From contig NC_084489.1 of the NCBI RefSeq assembly GCF_030035675.1, forward strand, positions 36,540,001 through 36,604,000: a stretch of 64,000 bases of DNA. The letters run 5' to 3'. This stretch comes from Rhineura floridana (lineage: Eukaryota; Chordata; Lepidosauria; Squamata; Rhineuridae). A program made the translations under genes and the position numbers. Below, one piece after another: positions 25,135 through 36,670 of the stretch. Each line of letters begins with the position of its first letter. The first letter of the stretch is position 1. The notes beneath the pieces were generated by a model. That model was not told where the DNA came from. It saw nothing but the letters and a program-made list of their open reading frames with translations, and ran no database searches.

Positions 25135-26179
25135 ACTAGTAATCTTGCTTTCAACCCCCCATTACTCTAAATACAACTCTTGATATCCACAGGTAACATC
25201 CACAAGACCTCTATGCCTTTAACTAAGTATATTTGGTTTATTAGGCTCGTTCAGACAGAAACTACTACATAATGCATTATTGTTCAGCAAAATCTAAACA
25301 AACCCAGCCAACTGAACATAATTTATTGTTTCTGAGTTCTTGCTAAACATTTCCTGTGCAGTTAAAAACTTGTTTGTCTGCTTAGAGTTAAATATTGGTA
25401 ACCTAATAAAGCAGAATGTTAAGCTTTGGACTAAACAAACATACTTTTTCACAGGTTAAATGCTTAAAATAATGAAAACAAATCTATCCATATGTATTAT
25501 GTTTAAACATACAGTTCTTATAAGTATAATTTTTGCATGTTTACCCTACTTCTTGTGTTAATTGTGTGAAGGAAACCCATGAATTGAAAGGGGCTGGCAG
25601 TGCCCCTGAGGTCATGCTTGTTTCCTTCTCAGTCTGCCAAAATCCAGTGTTCAGTAAGGATATCTGAGCCACCGAACCCTATGTGTAGATCTTTTGTAGG
25701 AGCTAAAACCATTGGACATGCTGGCTGGGGCTAATGGAATCCAACAACATCTGGACAGTCACAGGTCCCCTTCCCCCAGGGTATACACCTGCTTCATTTA
25801 GGTGTAGCTTAATTTCAGCAAGGGCTCACTGGGGTTTTGCCCCTCAACATATTATATTGCTAGGGTTCATTCCTAAAAGATATGAACTTTGAGGATATAC
25901 AAAGTATTTCCCTCTTATTATGAAACAACCACACACAGTGCTTACAAAACTGAGAACAACAGTACGAATTTATAAAGACAGTGATATCTGATCCTTTGCA
26001 CTTCTCATGTTAGAAACAAACTACATGGCCAGTCATGTCTCTGCTATTTTGCAATTAGGATAGAATATCTAGCCTAATATAAAAGGTGCTGCCTTGAATA
26101 AGCTCCTTTGCTGATGCTAAAAGGAGTTTGCATCAATGTGATTGTATTAGATCAAATCACAAATCATCTGCATAATTTA

Positions 26180-26330
26180 CAGCACAATCCCATACATATT
26201 TACATAGACGTCAGTCCTACAATGTTCAATGTGGCTTACTCCTAAGTAAGTGTACATAGTCTACAATCCTATACATATTTAGCTGGGAGTAAGTGCTATT
26301 GAAATAGGATGAAACAGACATGTATGAGAT
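26180..26330 (+). repeat. Palindromic squamate repeats, two joined copies
   Basis: CACAATCCCATACATATTTA is followed by TTCAATGTGGCTTACTCCTA and TACAATCCTATACATATTTA, two units of the 85-bp family sharing a boundary. Confidence 0.6.
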
Positions 26331-26469
26331 TTCACTGTTAGTATACCAATGGAAAATTTGCAGCTCTGGGTCATAACAGACCTTTCTCACCTAATTCGCC
26401 TTATCCAGAGGCAAGTTAAATTGCAACTGGGCCTATTTTTGTATGTCCCACATTACCAGATCTACACCA

Positions 26470-26605
26470 TCTAGGTCAGGAGTGGGGACCTGTTGTCTAC
26501 CATTAGCCCAATCAACTCCAGTCAGCATGGCCAATAGTCAAGGATGACACATGATGCAGTCTAACAATATCAGGAGGACCACAGGTTCCTTCACCCATGA
26601 ATTAG
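26470..26605. repeat. Foldback (MITE-like) repeat, diverged copy
   Basis: It contains AGTCAGCATGGCCAATAGTC at its centre and is flanked by diverged arms. It is the same family as 17480-17612. Confidence 0.55.
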
Positions 26606-27259
26606 CAGATGATAATTTTTAGTTCCATGCCATAGAAGCTTCACTTTCTTATTTCTTCATATCAAACCTCTATTAAAGACTTAATATATATTGTTAGTTT
26701 CTTCTGGATCAGTAGTAACCCCATTGGCAATTGGTATGTTATATTTATTAAGTGCCAACAAACTAATAACAGCAATACGACAAGTACAAGCAGTAGGTCA
26801 GTGGGGTTAGGAAACAGAACCCAGATAAGCACTTTCGGTTGCTGGACTATCAGCTCCATTACAATCCCTCAAGAGGCTCAAGAGTTTCTCATATATTTTA
26901 AGCTCGGCTTTCAAATTTAAACTAGCATTTCCCATTGCAAAATGTAATACTATCTTCACTCTGTCCCAATCCTGAACTTCATAAAAAATAAAATAAAAAC
27001 GTCAGTTGCCAACTTCATAGAGTGAAATGGAGACTTCTGCTTTGACTTAGTTGTTATTATCATGGTCACTTTGTATTTGCAACCATATTTTATTGGGGTT
27101 TTTTGCATGCACGTAAATACTCTAGAACAGGATTGTAGAAAGTGTTAAAGATTTGGCTAATTGAGGAGGGCCCTTGACACTCTTCATCATCCCTAGAAAG
27201 AGATTTACAGTTCTGTTTTTCAGGGATAAAAATTGGGCCAATAAAATGTTTAAGATTAC

Positions 27260-27344
27260 CTGAACATCTTACTCCCTGAGCAATGAGTCCCCACATAAAA
27301 TTGGCACAGTATTCACACCAGTGCGGACCTCGGAATGTGTGGAC
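27260..27344 (-). CDS. CHN2: CHN2 exon: first half of C1 domain (residues 83-111)
   Basis: The exon encodes [20 protein letters not shown] and then IAQGVRCS, plus the first base of an Asp codon. It supplies C1 zinc ligands Cys92, Cys95 and Cys109 with the canonical C-x2-C-x13-C spacing, and the loop that binds diacylglycerol. The acceptor is TATTGCAG and the donor is GTAATC. It enters in phase 0 and exits after one base, matching the AC at the start of the next exon. Confidence 0.95.
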
Positions 27345-27648
27345 CTGCAATACAGAACAGAAAACAATCCAGGGTCATTAGAAGGCAGATGGCCTGACAG
27401 ATGGAACAAGTAGAAGAAAGCAATAAGTAACAAAGGACTCGGTTATGAACAAGTCTTCCTCACAGATAACTGCATCCCAAATGCTGAGGGTAGTAAGAAG
27501 CCCAGGGAAAATAAAATTGCACTGGGTCTCAGGGTTCTCTTCATTTCACAAGACAAACCAAACCAAACCATCACTGTATGGCACTGAAATCAATCTTTTT
27601 AGCTGTTTTAATGGGCATATTGTTTTAATATGCTGGTGAAAGTGTCAG

Positions 27649-27824
27649 AAAGAGCCATAGCTCAGTAGTAAGGCACATGTTTTGTATGCAGAAGGTCCCA
27701 GGGTTAATCCCTGGCATCTGCGGGAGGACTAGGAAAGCCCTCCTGATCCAAGATCCTGGAGAGCCACTGCCAATCAGTGTAGTAGACAACACACTGAACT
27801 CAGAATAAGGCAGCTTCATATGTC
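27649..27824 (+). mobile_element. tRNA-derived SINE
   Basis: The A-box region is ATAGCTCAGTAGTAAGG, followed by GTATGCAGAAGGTCCCAGG and a B-box remnant GGTTAATCC. The body is CTGGAGAGCCACTGCCAATC and the 3' part AATAAGGCAGCTTCATATG. It is the same family as 63573-63775. Confidence 0.8.
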
Positions 27825-29062
27825 CACCCATTTTCAACTTCATCCTAAAAACAAAATGTGAATGTAATTCCAATTAATTTCAATGCGGCTTAAAGCTGGT
27901 TAACATGTTACAGCCACTATGTAGATGCCATATTAAATGTCTATGTATGGTTGCTTTTGCCATATGGCGAGTGCTTACATGCATCAGATTACATATGGTT
28001 CAGACAGTTTCTTATCATGCCGCTATAAAGCTTTCTTTTTAGATGTTTGTGGTAGTTTTGTGAAAAATCATGATTGGGTGGCTTGCTGTTAGTAACATCT
28101 GTCATGTGGATCAATTAAGGCCAGCAGAATAAGGTGGTGGGGAGGGCTGCACCACTGCAGATAGTGATGCATTTTAAAAATGACTCTAAACATTAAACAG
28201 AAAACCTCATTGAAAGTAAATAACAACAAAACTAGGCTGCTAGGTAGAAAGGTTCTGTCCCAGTTTGTGCCCTGTTGTTCTTGTTTTTTGTTTAAATGTA
28301 GTGGAACATTCAAAGTGTGGTTCCTCACTTACAGTCTGAAGTATTGTATTACTGTCCATTCTACCATCTGAGCATTGTGCTACATCTATAGATTATTAGC
28401 CTCCATATGGTGGCTGTAATGTGTAAAATCTGTTCCCCCCTTTTTGGGGGGGGGTAATGGTTGTGATCCAGAGCATCTGAAGTACCCAGAATGAGTCTCT
28501 CCTCTTCTATGAGACTCATATACAGGCATGTAGTCCCATGCATACCAAAGACTCCTTTGTCATAGAAAAGAATGGGATGCCTCTGCCCAGGAATCTGGAT
28601 GGCAGCACTGTTTTTTTAGATTGTGGTACCAGGCTGCAGATTGGACTGAAAATTCATTGAATTGTAGAGAACCTTTTGATACAGCACATTAAAGACAAAA
28701 AGGCAATGTTCTGAAAACTCGATATCCTTTAATCACATATTAGAACAAGAACCAGATAACTTCCTTATGCTTTCTAATAGTGTTAGTTCTTGCAGCTTGA
28801 CTTCCAGTGGTGTGAGCAGGCCTTGCTTTCTTGGCATTAAAAAAATAGCACTATTTTTAAAGAATCTATGTCCAGACAGAAGTTTCTCTTGGGGAACAGT
28901 TAACGCACAAAAAAGGCAGCAAGATTCCTTCATAAATATAGATTTGGACAATTTTGGATTTCCCCCCCTTTCTGTCATAATATTTCTGTATAGGCACCAC
29001 CCTTCTCTGTTGGTTCAGGACAATTTTTGATAAACTATGCATCTGATCTAATTTGGAGTATT

Positions 29063-29690
29063 TTGTTGTTGTTATGTGCCTTCAAGTCAATTATGACTTA
29101 TGGCAACCCTATGAATCAGTGACCTCCAAGAGCATCTGTCAGGAACCACCCTGTTCAGATCTTGTAAGTTCAGGTTTGTGGCTTCCTTTATGGAATCAAT
29201 CCATCTCTTGTTTGGTCTTCCTCTTTTCCTACTCTCTTCTGTTTTTCCCAGCATTATTGTCTTTTCTAGTGAATCATGCCTTCTCATTGTGTCCAAAGTA
29301 TGATAACCTCAGTTTCATCATTTTAGCTTCTAGTGACAGTTCTGGTTTCATTGGTTCTGACACCCAATTATTTGTCTTTTTCACGGTCCATGGTATGCAC
29401 AAAGCTCTCGTCCAACACCACATTTCAAATGAGTTTTCTCTTATACGCTTTTTTCACTGTCCAACATTCACATCCATACATAGGGATCGGGAATACCATG
29501 GTCTGAATTATCCTGACTTTAGTGTTCAGTGATACATCTTTGCATTTGAGGACCTTTTCTAGTTATCTCATAGCTGCCCTCCCCAGTCCTAGCCTTATTC
29601 TGATTTCTTGACTATTGTCTCCATTTTGGTTAATGACTGTGCTGAGGTATTGATAATTCTTGACAAGTTCAGTGTCCTCATTGAAGTATT
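29063..29690 (-). mobile_element. RTE/BovB-type LINE, 5'-truncated
   Basis: The minus frame encodes RRHDSLEKTIMLGKTEESRK, RGRPNKRWIDSIKEATNLNL and WRSLIHRVAISHN, the C-terminal region typical of RTE/BovB reverse transcriptase proteins. The 3' end is the CGCCATAAGTC...ACTTGAAGGCA tail followed by AACAACAA. Frames are broken further upstream. Confidence 0.88.
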
Positions 29691-31500
29691 TTATTAGTCA
29701 TAATGAAACAAAATTATAATGTGATTACATGAACCTTTATATAATTAACAACACTACACACACCACAATCACTAAACAAAAGAGATTATTGTAACCTTGA
29801 CTCAAAAGGAGTAAAGAGTAGACATTCTGGCAATGATTGGTCAATTACTGATTTTTTGCATGTTTGAATCAACTACCGACACAGGCAAACTATTTTTGTC
29901 TTCATACCCTCTCCAAGTTAAATAAGTAAACTTGTTTCATTGAGACCACAAAACTCTAAACAGATCCTTATTCAAGAAAAAACACAGTAAGTGCCATTTT
30001 GCTACAAATCTCCATACAAGTAATGACAATGAACAACATAAGATAAATAAAAAGACTATTATGCAGAGAATAGTAGTCTTAAATACCGCATTAATGAAGC
30101 AAAAATCTTTTGAAATCTAAATCATGATCAAGATATCCAACACTGAACCTTTTACAGTTTAGTATAATTAGCATGCTACAAAATGCATGATCTGTAATGT
30201 CTAAAGCAGCTCAAGTAAAGTAGGAGTGTCAGGACTGAAGTTGTTAGCAGTGCAGTAATTGCATATTTTGACATATTTAGTGTGATTTATAATTAGTTTG
30301 AAGTTGGGTAAATGTTAGAAATTTAACTTTTTTTTCATCTACTGAATGAAAGATGTGACAGCTGTGGCCCAGTCCCATAATGAAATGCCCACACAATCTT
30401 TATTTTAGGATTATTCATATGGAAGAAATGTGCAAGGAATTTCAAATGTATAATATATACTACTAAGTGTTCTGACCCCTTCTAACCATGTGTATAGCTG
30501 ATTAAAACATACTTTGATAGTTACGGTGAACAAAGCCAAATGCCAACCATTATTGCAAAGGTAGAGGCTGTATCTGTTCAATTTTTATATAGTTCAGTAA
30601 AGAGACATTGGGGTTGTTATCCAATTTTTAGTGGAGTTAAGAAAAAACTGCTGTCTGATAGACCCATTCAGTCTATGGATATACAGCAGTTCAATCTAGC
30701 CAGTTCTATTGGCATGTGGTAGTATAAAAAAATCCTGATTCTTCATTTGCTGTATTTGTCACAAATAACAAGGTAAACAGTGAGAGATAGAGACAGGTGA
30801 GTGTCTTGGAACATAAATGATTTCAGATAAGTCACTCATATTTAAAAAGTTAATTTGGCCCATAAACCTGTAATGGGGGCTCCTCACACGAGGAAATTAA
30901 CATGTATCTTTTGAAATGGAGATGGTTCTAATATTATGTAAGATCCCTAAGTATGTGATAACTTCCTTAGCCCACTGAACTTGTTCGTTTGAATTGGTAA
31001 CGTTAAAGTAAACTTTGCTTAATTTAAAGACCTTGGGCAAGATCTAGTGTTTTCACCAGTGGTCATGACAGGACTTCTCCTTCCTCTCATCCCCCTGCAT
31101 TCCAGACCATCTCTGGAGGGTTCCCCAACCTTTCAGAAGAGATTTGGGGAGACTACATGGGGAAGGAGAGAAAGAGGAAGTTCATTTGTGTGAGCAGAAG
31201 TCTATTGTACAAGTGGGCTGACACGATTAAATGTCATTCCCTGGTCTTGTTCTAATTTATCTTATAGTTTAAAAGGGTACCAGAGTTTTCAATTAGTGAA
31301 ATAAAAGCTGGTGTGATAGTTCATTTCAAAATAAAAAAGAGTGCATCATTGATGCATGATAAAATATTATGTTCAAGGCCTCAAATAGTAATTCAGGAGA
31401 TAGTTATGGAGGAACCTAAAGGCTCTGCTGTGAAGTGAAATAGAAAGGGTGAAAGCCAGCAGCCTTGATGTGTTCTCCTTTTTAACTTTATGAGGTCTGT

Positions 31501-31628
31501 CCAACCTAGTGCTCTCCAGATGTTTTAAGATACAATTCCCATCAGCCTCAGCCAACATGGCCAATGATCAAGAATGATGTAAAGTATAGCCCAAAACATT
31601 TGGAAGGCACCAGGTTGTAAAAGGCTGC
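31501..31628. repeat. Foldback (MITE-like) repeat next to a LINE
   Basis: It contains CATCAGCCTCAGCCAACATG and GCCAATGATCAAGAATGATG, with diverged arms (CCAACCTAGTGCTCTCCAGA versus its complement near 31600). The LINE at 31630 begins at its right edge. Confidence 0.65.
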
Positions 31629-31629
31629 C

Positions 31630-32449
31630 CTAGAGTATGAAATGCTGTTTGTGGGAGACAAGGGAAGGTTGGGGGATACAGACCTGGTGCGTTTGCCCCT
31701 AAAAGACCAGGTCCGTAGCCTGGGGGTTGTTCTTGACTCCCAGCTGTCCATGGAGGCTCAAGTTTCAGCAGTGAGCCGGGCAGCTCTGTATCAACTTCAT
31801 CTGATACGGAGGCTACGCCCCTACCTTCCCAACCATCTGCTCCCACCGGTGGTACATGCCCTGGTCACCACTCGCCTAGACTACTGTAATGCGCTCTACG
31901 TGGGGTTACCCTTGAAAACGGTTCGGAAATTACAACTGGTACAGAATGCGGTGGCTCGTCTTATTAAAGGCAGCCGCCGGCAAGATCACATCACTCCTGT
32001 GTTGAAGGAGTTGCACTGGTTACCGGTTGTTTACCGAGCCCAATTCAAGGTGTTGGTCTTAACCTTTAAAACCCTATATGGTTGTGGCCCAGTTTATCTG
32101 AAGGAGCGCCTCCAGCATCGGCAGGGATGCCGCTCAACAAGATCAGCCTCAGAAGACCTTCTCTTGATCCCACCAGTTAAAACAGCTAGACTGGTGAGAA
32201 CTAGAGAGAGGGCCTTCTCAATAGTGGCCCCCACCCTGTGGAATTCTCTCCCAAATGATCTACGCCATGCCCCGTCTATGATGAGCTTCCGCCGGACCTT
32301 GAAGACCTGGCTTTTCAGGCAGGCTTTTGGGGCGGGTTAGGTTCTTACTGTTTTTTAAATTTTTTAACTGTTTTATGTACTGTTTTTACCTTGTACGTCG
32401 CCCAGAATGGCTGGACAACCAGCCAGATGGGTGACTAATAAATTTAATA

Positions 32450-32483
<34 letters not shown>

Positions 32484-32500
32484 ATAATAATAATAACAAT
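31630..32500 (+). mobile_element. L2/CR1-type LINE, 3' part, with ATA-repeat tail
   Basis: A 232-codon open frame (31642-32340) begins MLFVGDKGRLGDTDL. It continues LTTRLDYCNALYVGLPLK-like, ELHWLPVVYRAQFKVLVLTF and TLWNSLPNDLRHAPS, ending KTWLFRQAFGAG. The 3' UTR has GTCGCCCAGAATGGCTGGAC then CAGCCAGATGGGTGACTAAT and a tail of AATAAT/GATAAT units (32440-32500). It belongs to the same subfamily as 24058-25134. The intact frame suggests youth, but the copy lacks the catalytic part. Confidence 0.9.
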
Positions 32501-33570
32501 AATAGCAGCCTTGATGTGAGCTGTAGTGAAAAGTTGCCCCAAGCAGTTTTTATAAAGAAAAAATCTGCAATATTGTCCATGAAATCCATTGGGAAACATA
32601 TCTTTTGTGCAACTGTCCTCTTTTTTTGTTCCATATGTTATCACCATACAGTATGGTGCACATAAAGAAATCTGGAAGAGAATTTGAGATCCCACACCTG
32701 GTGTAGATACCCACTGGTCTATATATGTCTTGAACTTGTCACAAGACTTGTATACTATATGCATACTCAGGGTTTTTGTTTTTTAGTAAAAAAAATGAGG
32801 CGCCAGTACTCGTATCTTGATAAAAGTACCATGAGTGCCATCACAAAATGACTCGCATGGACAGCAAAAAAAGAGGAGCTGGTACTCTGTAACAGTGAGT
32901 ACTGTCACCCCCCCCCATATATTCCCTGTATTAACCCCCTGTCAACTTGTGCTGACTGAAAAAGTCAACTTGTAGTTGTCTGGCTCTCTGGAACATGCCA
33001 GGTTTTTCCAGTAATAATATACTGATATACTGTTGCCATGCTATTGTTAATAGAATTATGACATTTCCGTTCTGAGAAATAGGAAAGTGTGGACTAAGAA
33101 TATTTGTTAGGTTGCTGGTCTGTAGTTAATATCATGCAAAGGAGATGGGACTCTAATGGTGACTTAACTTCCAATGCTTATATTAGAAGTGGTGGAAACT
33201 ATGGTAAGAACCATTATGAATATCCATGCTTGGGAAAAGGTACCAGATAACTGTTTGATTCAATCCACATGGACAGTGCAAGTATAAAACAACTTATATA
33301 GACTACCAAGTTGAGAAGGGTTGGACTCGGGGCTTCTTTGCCATTCAGAATAGTGATGTGTTACTGATATCTTTCCCTACTCTCCACATAATATTTTCCT
33401 CTGTTTTCTTAATTACCAATGACTTCTAATTAATCTTTTCTTTCATGTGAATTTTTTATAACCATTTAAATTTGTGAATCTGCTCATTAAATATTTACAT
33501 ACTTAAATATTCATTTGGCATTAGTTTTAATAAATGTAATAGTTTCATGACTTATTGTGAATTACTTTTA

Positions 33571-33779
33571 CACTAGGGCCCTGCTTTACAGCTCTTTGCT
33601 TTACGGAACTTTGCTAATGCGGCGGTCACAATTAAACTAAAGCCCCACTCATACGGCGCTTGTTCCGCTTTTATGGTGGTTTTTGGGCGTTGCATGTCAT
33701 TCTATTCAATGAGTTCAGCAGTTTTTGCTTTTCAGCGGGGGTCCACAACGTAACCCACCGTACGAGTGGGGCTTTACTG
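33571..33779. mobile_element. pogo/Tigger-like MITE with TA duplication
   Basis: The left end CACTAGGGCCCTGCTTTACA and the complement of the right end CAGTAAAGCCCCACTCGTAC match over most positions. TA dinucleotides flank the element at 33569-33570 and 33780-33781, as in Tc1/mariner-group insertions. An inner inverted pair (TAAAGCCCCACTCATACGGC near 33639 and its complement near 33760) supports a folded MITE. Confidence 0.65.
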
Positions 33780-34467
33780 TATAATAAAGCTTATGTCTTG
33801 TTTTGCACCGAGGGATTCAAATTTGATAAAAGTTACCAAGATTTATCAGGTGCAGAGATTCAACTGCCAACATGCATGCTTCTACTTTTATTTTCTCACC
33901 CCACACAGAATATACACAGCTCTTCTCATTCTGGCTGCTGTGTTTATACAAACAGAAAAAAAATAGATTTTCATATGTTTTCCTTAGTACATGCAGTTGG
34001 TTCTTTCCAACATAATAAATAGTGGAAGAGATGCATGCTCATATTTGAGCATTCAAGTATTTCTAGATTAGGGCACCGGACTTTAACTCCAACATAATGT
34101 GACATTTACAAAATGATAATAATGACACACTGTTGTATTGGTCTTACTATCCAGTATCCATTTTACGGATTGTGGCTCTATTTACTTCTTAAAAATTGTA
34201 GCATTTAGATAATATTCAGGGCTGACTCACACCGCATGTACCTCATTGTTCCATGACTTATCACTTGGATGATTTGCAGGCAATGATGTAAACTACCTCC
34301 ACTAATATCCACGATGCCAGGCTATATGAAAGTTTTATTATATATTAAATGTGTGATGGTTGTTTTATTCAAGAATGTAAATGCTTAATGTTTGATCCAC
34401 TGAATGATGAATGTGTCTGTCTGATTCTGTCTTTAGGTTCTCAGACTGTTTAGCTTCATGGTGACCC

Positions 34468-34625
34468 GGTTCACACATAATGTTTAGCCAAGCCAAGGCA
34501 TAAAATGAACAAACAAACATGTGGGCTCTTGGAGAAATCACAGCTGCTTTGCTCCTCCTCCAGCTTTTCTGCTCCTGTGCTGAGTTGAGCTAAGCCATGG
34601 TTTGGCTTAGTGTTATGTGTAAACA
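34468..34625. repeat. Foldback repeat with inverted ends
   Basis: The left side TTCACACATAATGTTTAGCC and right side CATGGTTTGGCTTAGTGTTA then TGTGTAAAC are inverted versions of each other. Scraps of similar sequence lie at 39080-39240 and 59540-59580. Confidence 0.55.
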
Positions 34626-35640
34626 AGGTCAGTAGAAGTACCAGCCAAATGCTTATAGAAATTAAATGCACTTGAGCACATTACTATAACACTGCCTTCT
34701 TAATCTGCTCTACACTAGGGTTGCCATAGTGCCTGGTTAGCTGGGTTTTACCCGGATTCTATCCATGCCACCCAATGCCCGCTTAGTCCATTCAGTGGCC
34801 TGGATTCTCAGCTTTCATTTTTTTTTTTAAGTTAGTCTCTAGCCCTTGTGGATCCAGAGACAGAAGGCAAAACATGGAGGCAGTTTTCTACCCATTTTGC
34901 CCAGACTTCCAATGCAAAGTATTTAGAGTTTTCACCATAGAGATAACCAGGGCTTTAGAGCGACGGCAGTCTCCATCCATAAAGCCCATAAGCCTACCTC
35001 ACTTTCTTGCTTTTTCTTTTAGAGCTTTGGCAGGCGCATGTGCTGCCCACAAGTAATTTTTTGTTGTTACGCAGACGCCCTTTGCTTGGTCAGGTTGCTA
35101 TGGTGAGTCCAGGGGATGGTGTTTCTCATGCGTGAGCCGAATTGTGTTGCGGGCCCTTGAGTGCGTGTGTGGGGAAGACTGGTGGCTCCTGAGTCCCAGG
35201 CAATGTTCAACCCCAAGGGATCAATGTAAGAGCATATTTTAGTCATAGAGGAGGTCCTGCTAATATTTTGTCTAGTCTACAAAATTAAGTCTAAAATCTT
35301 TTTACAATTTCTGTAAAAGATTTCAAACCTTTTATCTTGGCTAACTCTAATATCACATAGTTTATAATAACATTCTCCTGTGTAGTACACTGCTACAAAC
35401 CGAATTCATCACATGTTATAGTCATTCTGCCCCTGTGTTATCCTATAGGTTTTTTAAAACGGAGCTAAAAAGATGAGGAGAAAATATTAAATATAGAGGG
35501 ACAAAATATATATTTTTAGAGAAACAGAATAAATGTGTTGATTACTGTAGTAGAATACATGATCAGATTGTCTCTTTAGATTTACTTTTAAATGTACTTT
35601 AGATGTGCTTTTTAAGACTAGTAAACTTGTATCATTTACA

Positions 35641-35727
35641 GTGCAATCCAATACATGTTTTCTCAAGTAAGCTCCATTGGGTTTACTGAGATTTACTCCC
35701 AAGTAAGTGTGTATTGGATTGCAGCCT
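35641..35727. repeat. ~85-bp palindromic squamate repeat, best-preserved copy
   Basis: TGCAATCCAATACA (35642-35655) is exactly complementary to TGTATTGGATTGCA (35710-35723). The inner parts, CTCAAGTAAGCTCCATTGGG and TACTGAGATTTACTCCCAAG, continue an imperfect fold. It is nested in the hAT element. Confidence 0.85.
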
Positions 35728-36062
35728 TAATTATTTTATGTTTGTTAGATTTTCTATGTATATATTTTTTAAAAGAGATATGTGGAGTAATTCAAATAGA
35801 TTTTGTTCATTTTCTTTCACTACCTCATACTGAGGATATGATCAGAATTTCCCATAGCCCTGGAATAATTGTTCCCAGTTAAGGCTATTCTGCCTGCCTC
35901 ATTTAGCATAGATGTTCAGTGTAAAGTTTCACAAATCAGTGAGAGATATTTCATATATTTTAGTCTTCTGTACAGACTAACATCACGGTATTGCAATACA
36001 GAATTAGTAACCTACAACAGACGTTAAAGAAATATAAGGAACAAAATCAGCAGGGAAATATT

Positions 36063-36128
36063 ATTTATTTATTTATTATTTTATTTATATCCCACCCTTC
36101 CTGCCAGCAGGAGCCCAGGGCAGCAAAG
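36063..36128 (-). mobile_element. L2/CR1-type LINE 3' tail
   Basis: The minus strand reads CTGGGCTCCTGCTGGCAGGA then AGGGTGGGATATAAATAAAA with an AATA-rich tail. Confidence 0.6.
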
Positions 36129-36670
36129 TTGGACCAGTAGCACAATGCATTTAGATCTAGAACTTATCTTATAGTATTTCTAAAATTATTATCTGAACCT
36201 TGACTTGTTTTTAACAGTGGAAAGGCAGGATATAAATCCTCTTAATAAATAAATATTCCATAGTATTGGAAACTAAAGTCTAGATATTTAAGACTGAAAA
36301 TGTTTTTTTTTTAAAGATACCTCATATCCTCCCCCAGTTTTTGGTGGTAATTATTAGGCATAAAAACAAAACAACTGGACAATGCAACCATTAATATATT
36401 TAATTTACATAATTGCATAATATGCAAATTAGCCTGCTCAGATTTGTGGAACTGGAATATGGCAACCCTACTCTACACTAATGACAGAGATATGTTAGGT
36501 CTGTTTGTGACATCATATAAAAGAGTAACTTTGCAGAAGATTATTTAACCAACTGTAGCTGATTATTTCCTTCTCTTTTTCTGCATTAACAGGAAACAGA
36601 AGTTATTAATTTGATGCCTAATAATTTAAACTGTAGTTCCTGGTCTCATGGACTCGGAAAACATGTAAGG

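Larger units (their letters stand above)
21674..27259. other. CHN2: CHN2 intron with LINE and GC-rich repeat
   Basis: This 5.6-kb intron holds palindromic repeats (22195-22400, 26180-26330), the second GC-rich element (22403-22907), a LINE tail (23120-23192), a LINE reverse transcriptase copy (24058-25134) and foldback scraps (25710-25790, 26470-26605). Confidence 0.85.
34716..36470. mobile_element. hAT-type DNA transposon with exact target duplication
   Basis: The termini TAGGGTTGCCATA and TATGGCAACCCTA are exact 13-bp inverted repeats. They are flanked by identical 8-bp duplications CTCTACAC (34708-34715 and 36471-36478). No transposase frame is present. Inside are a perfect palindromic repeat (35641-35727) and LINE tails (36063-36128, 36216-36255). 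Confidence 0.9.
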
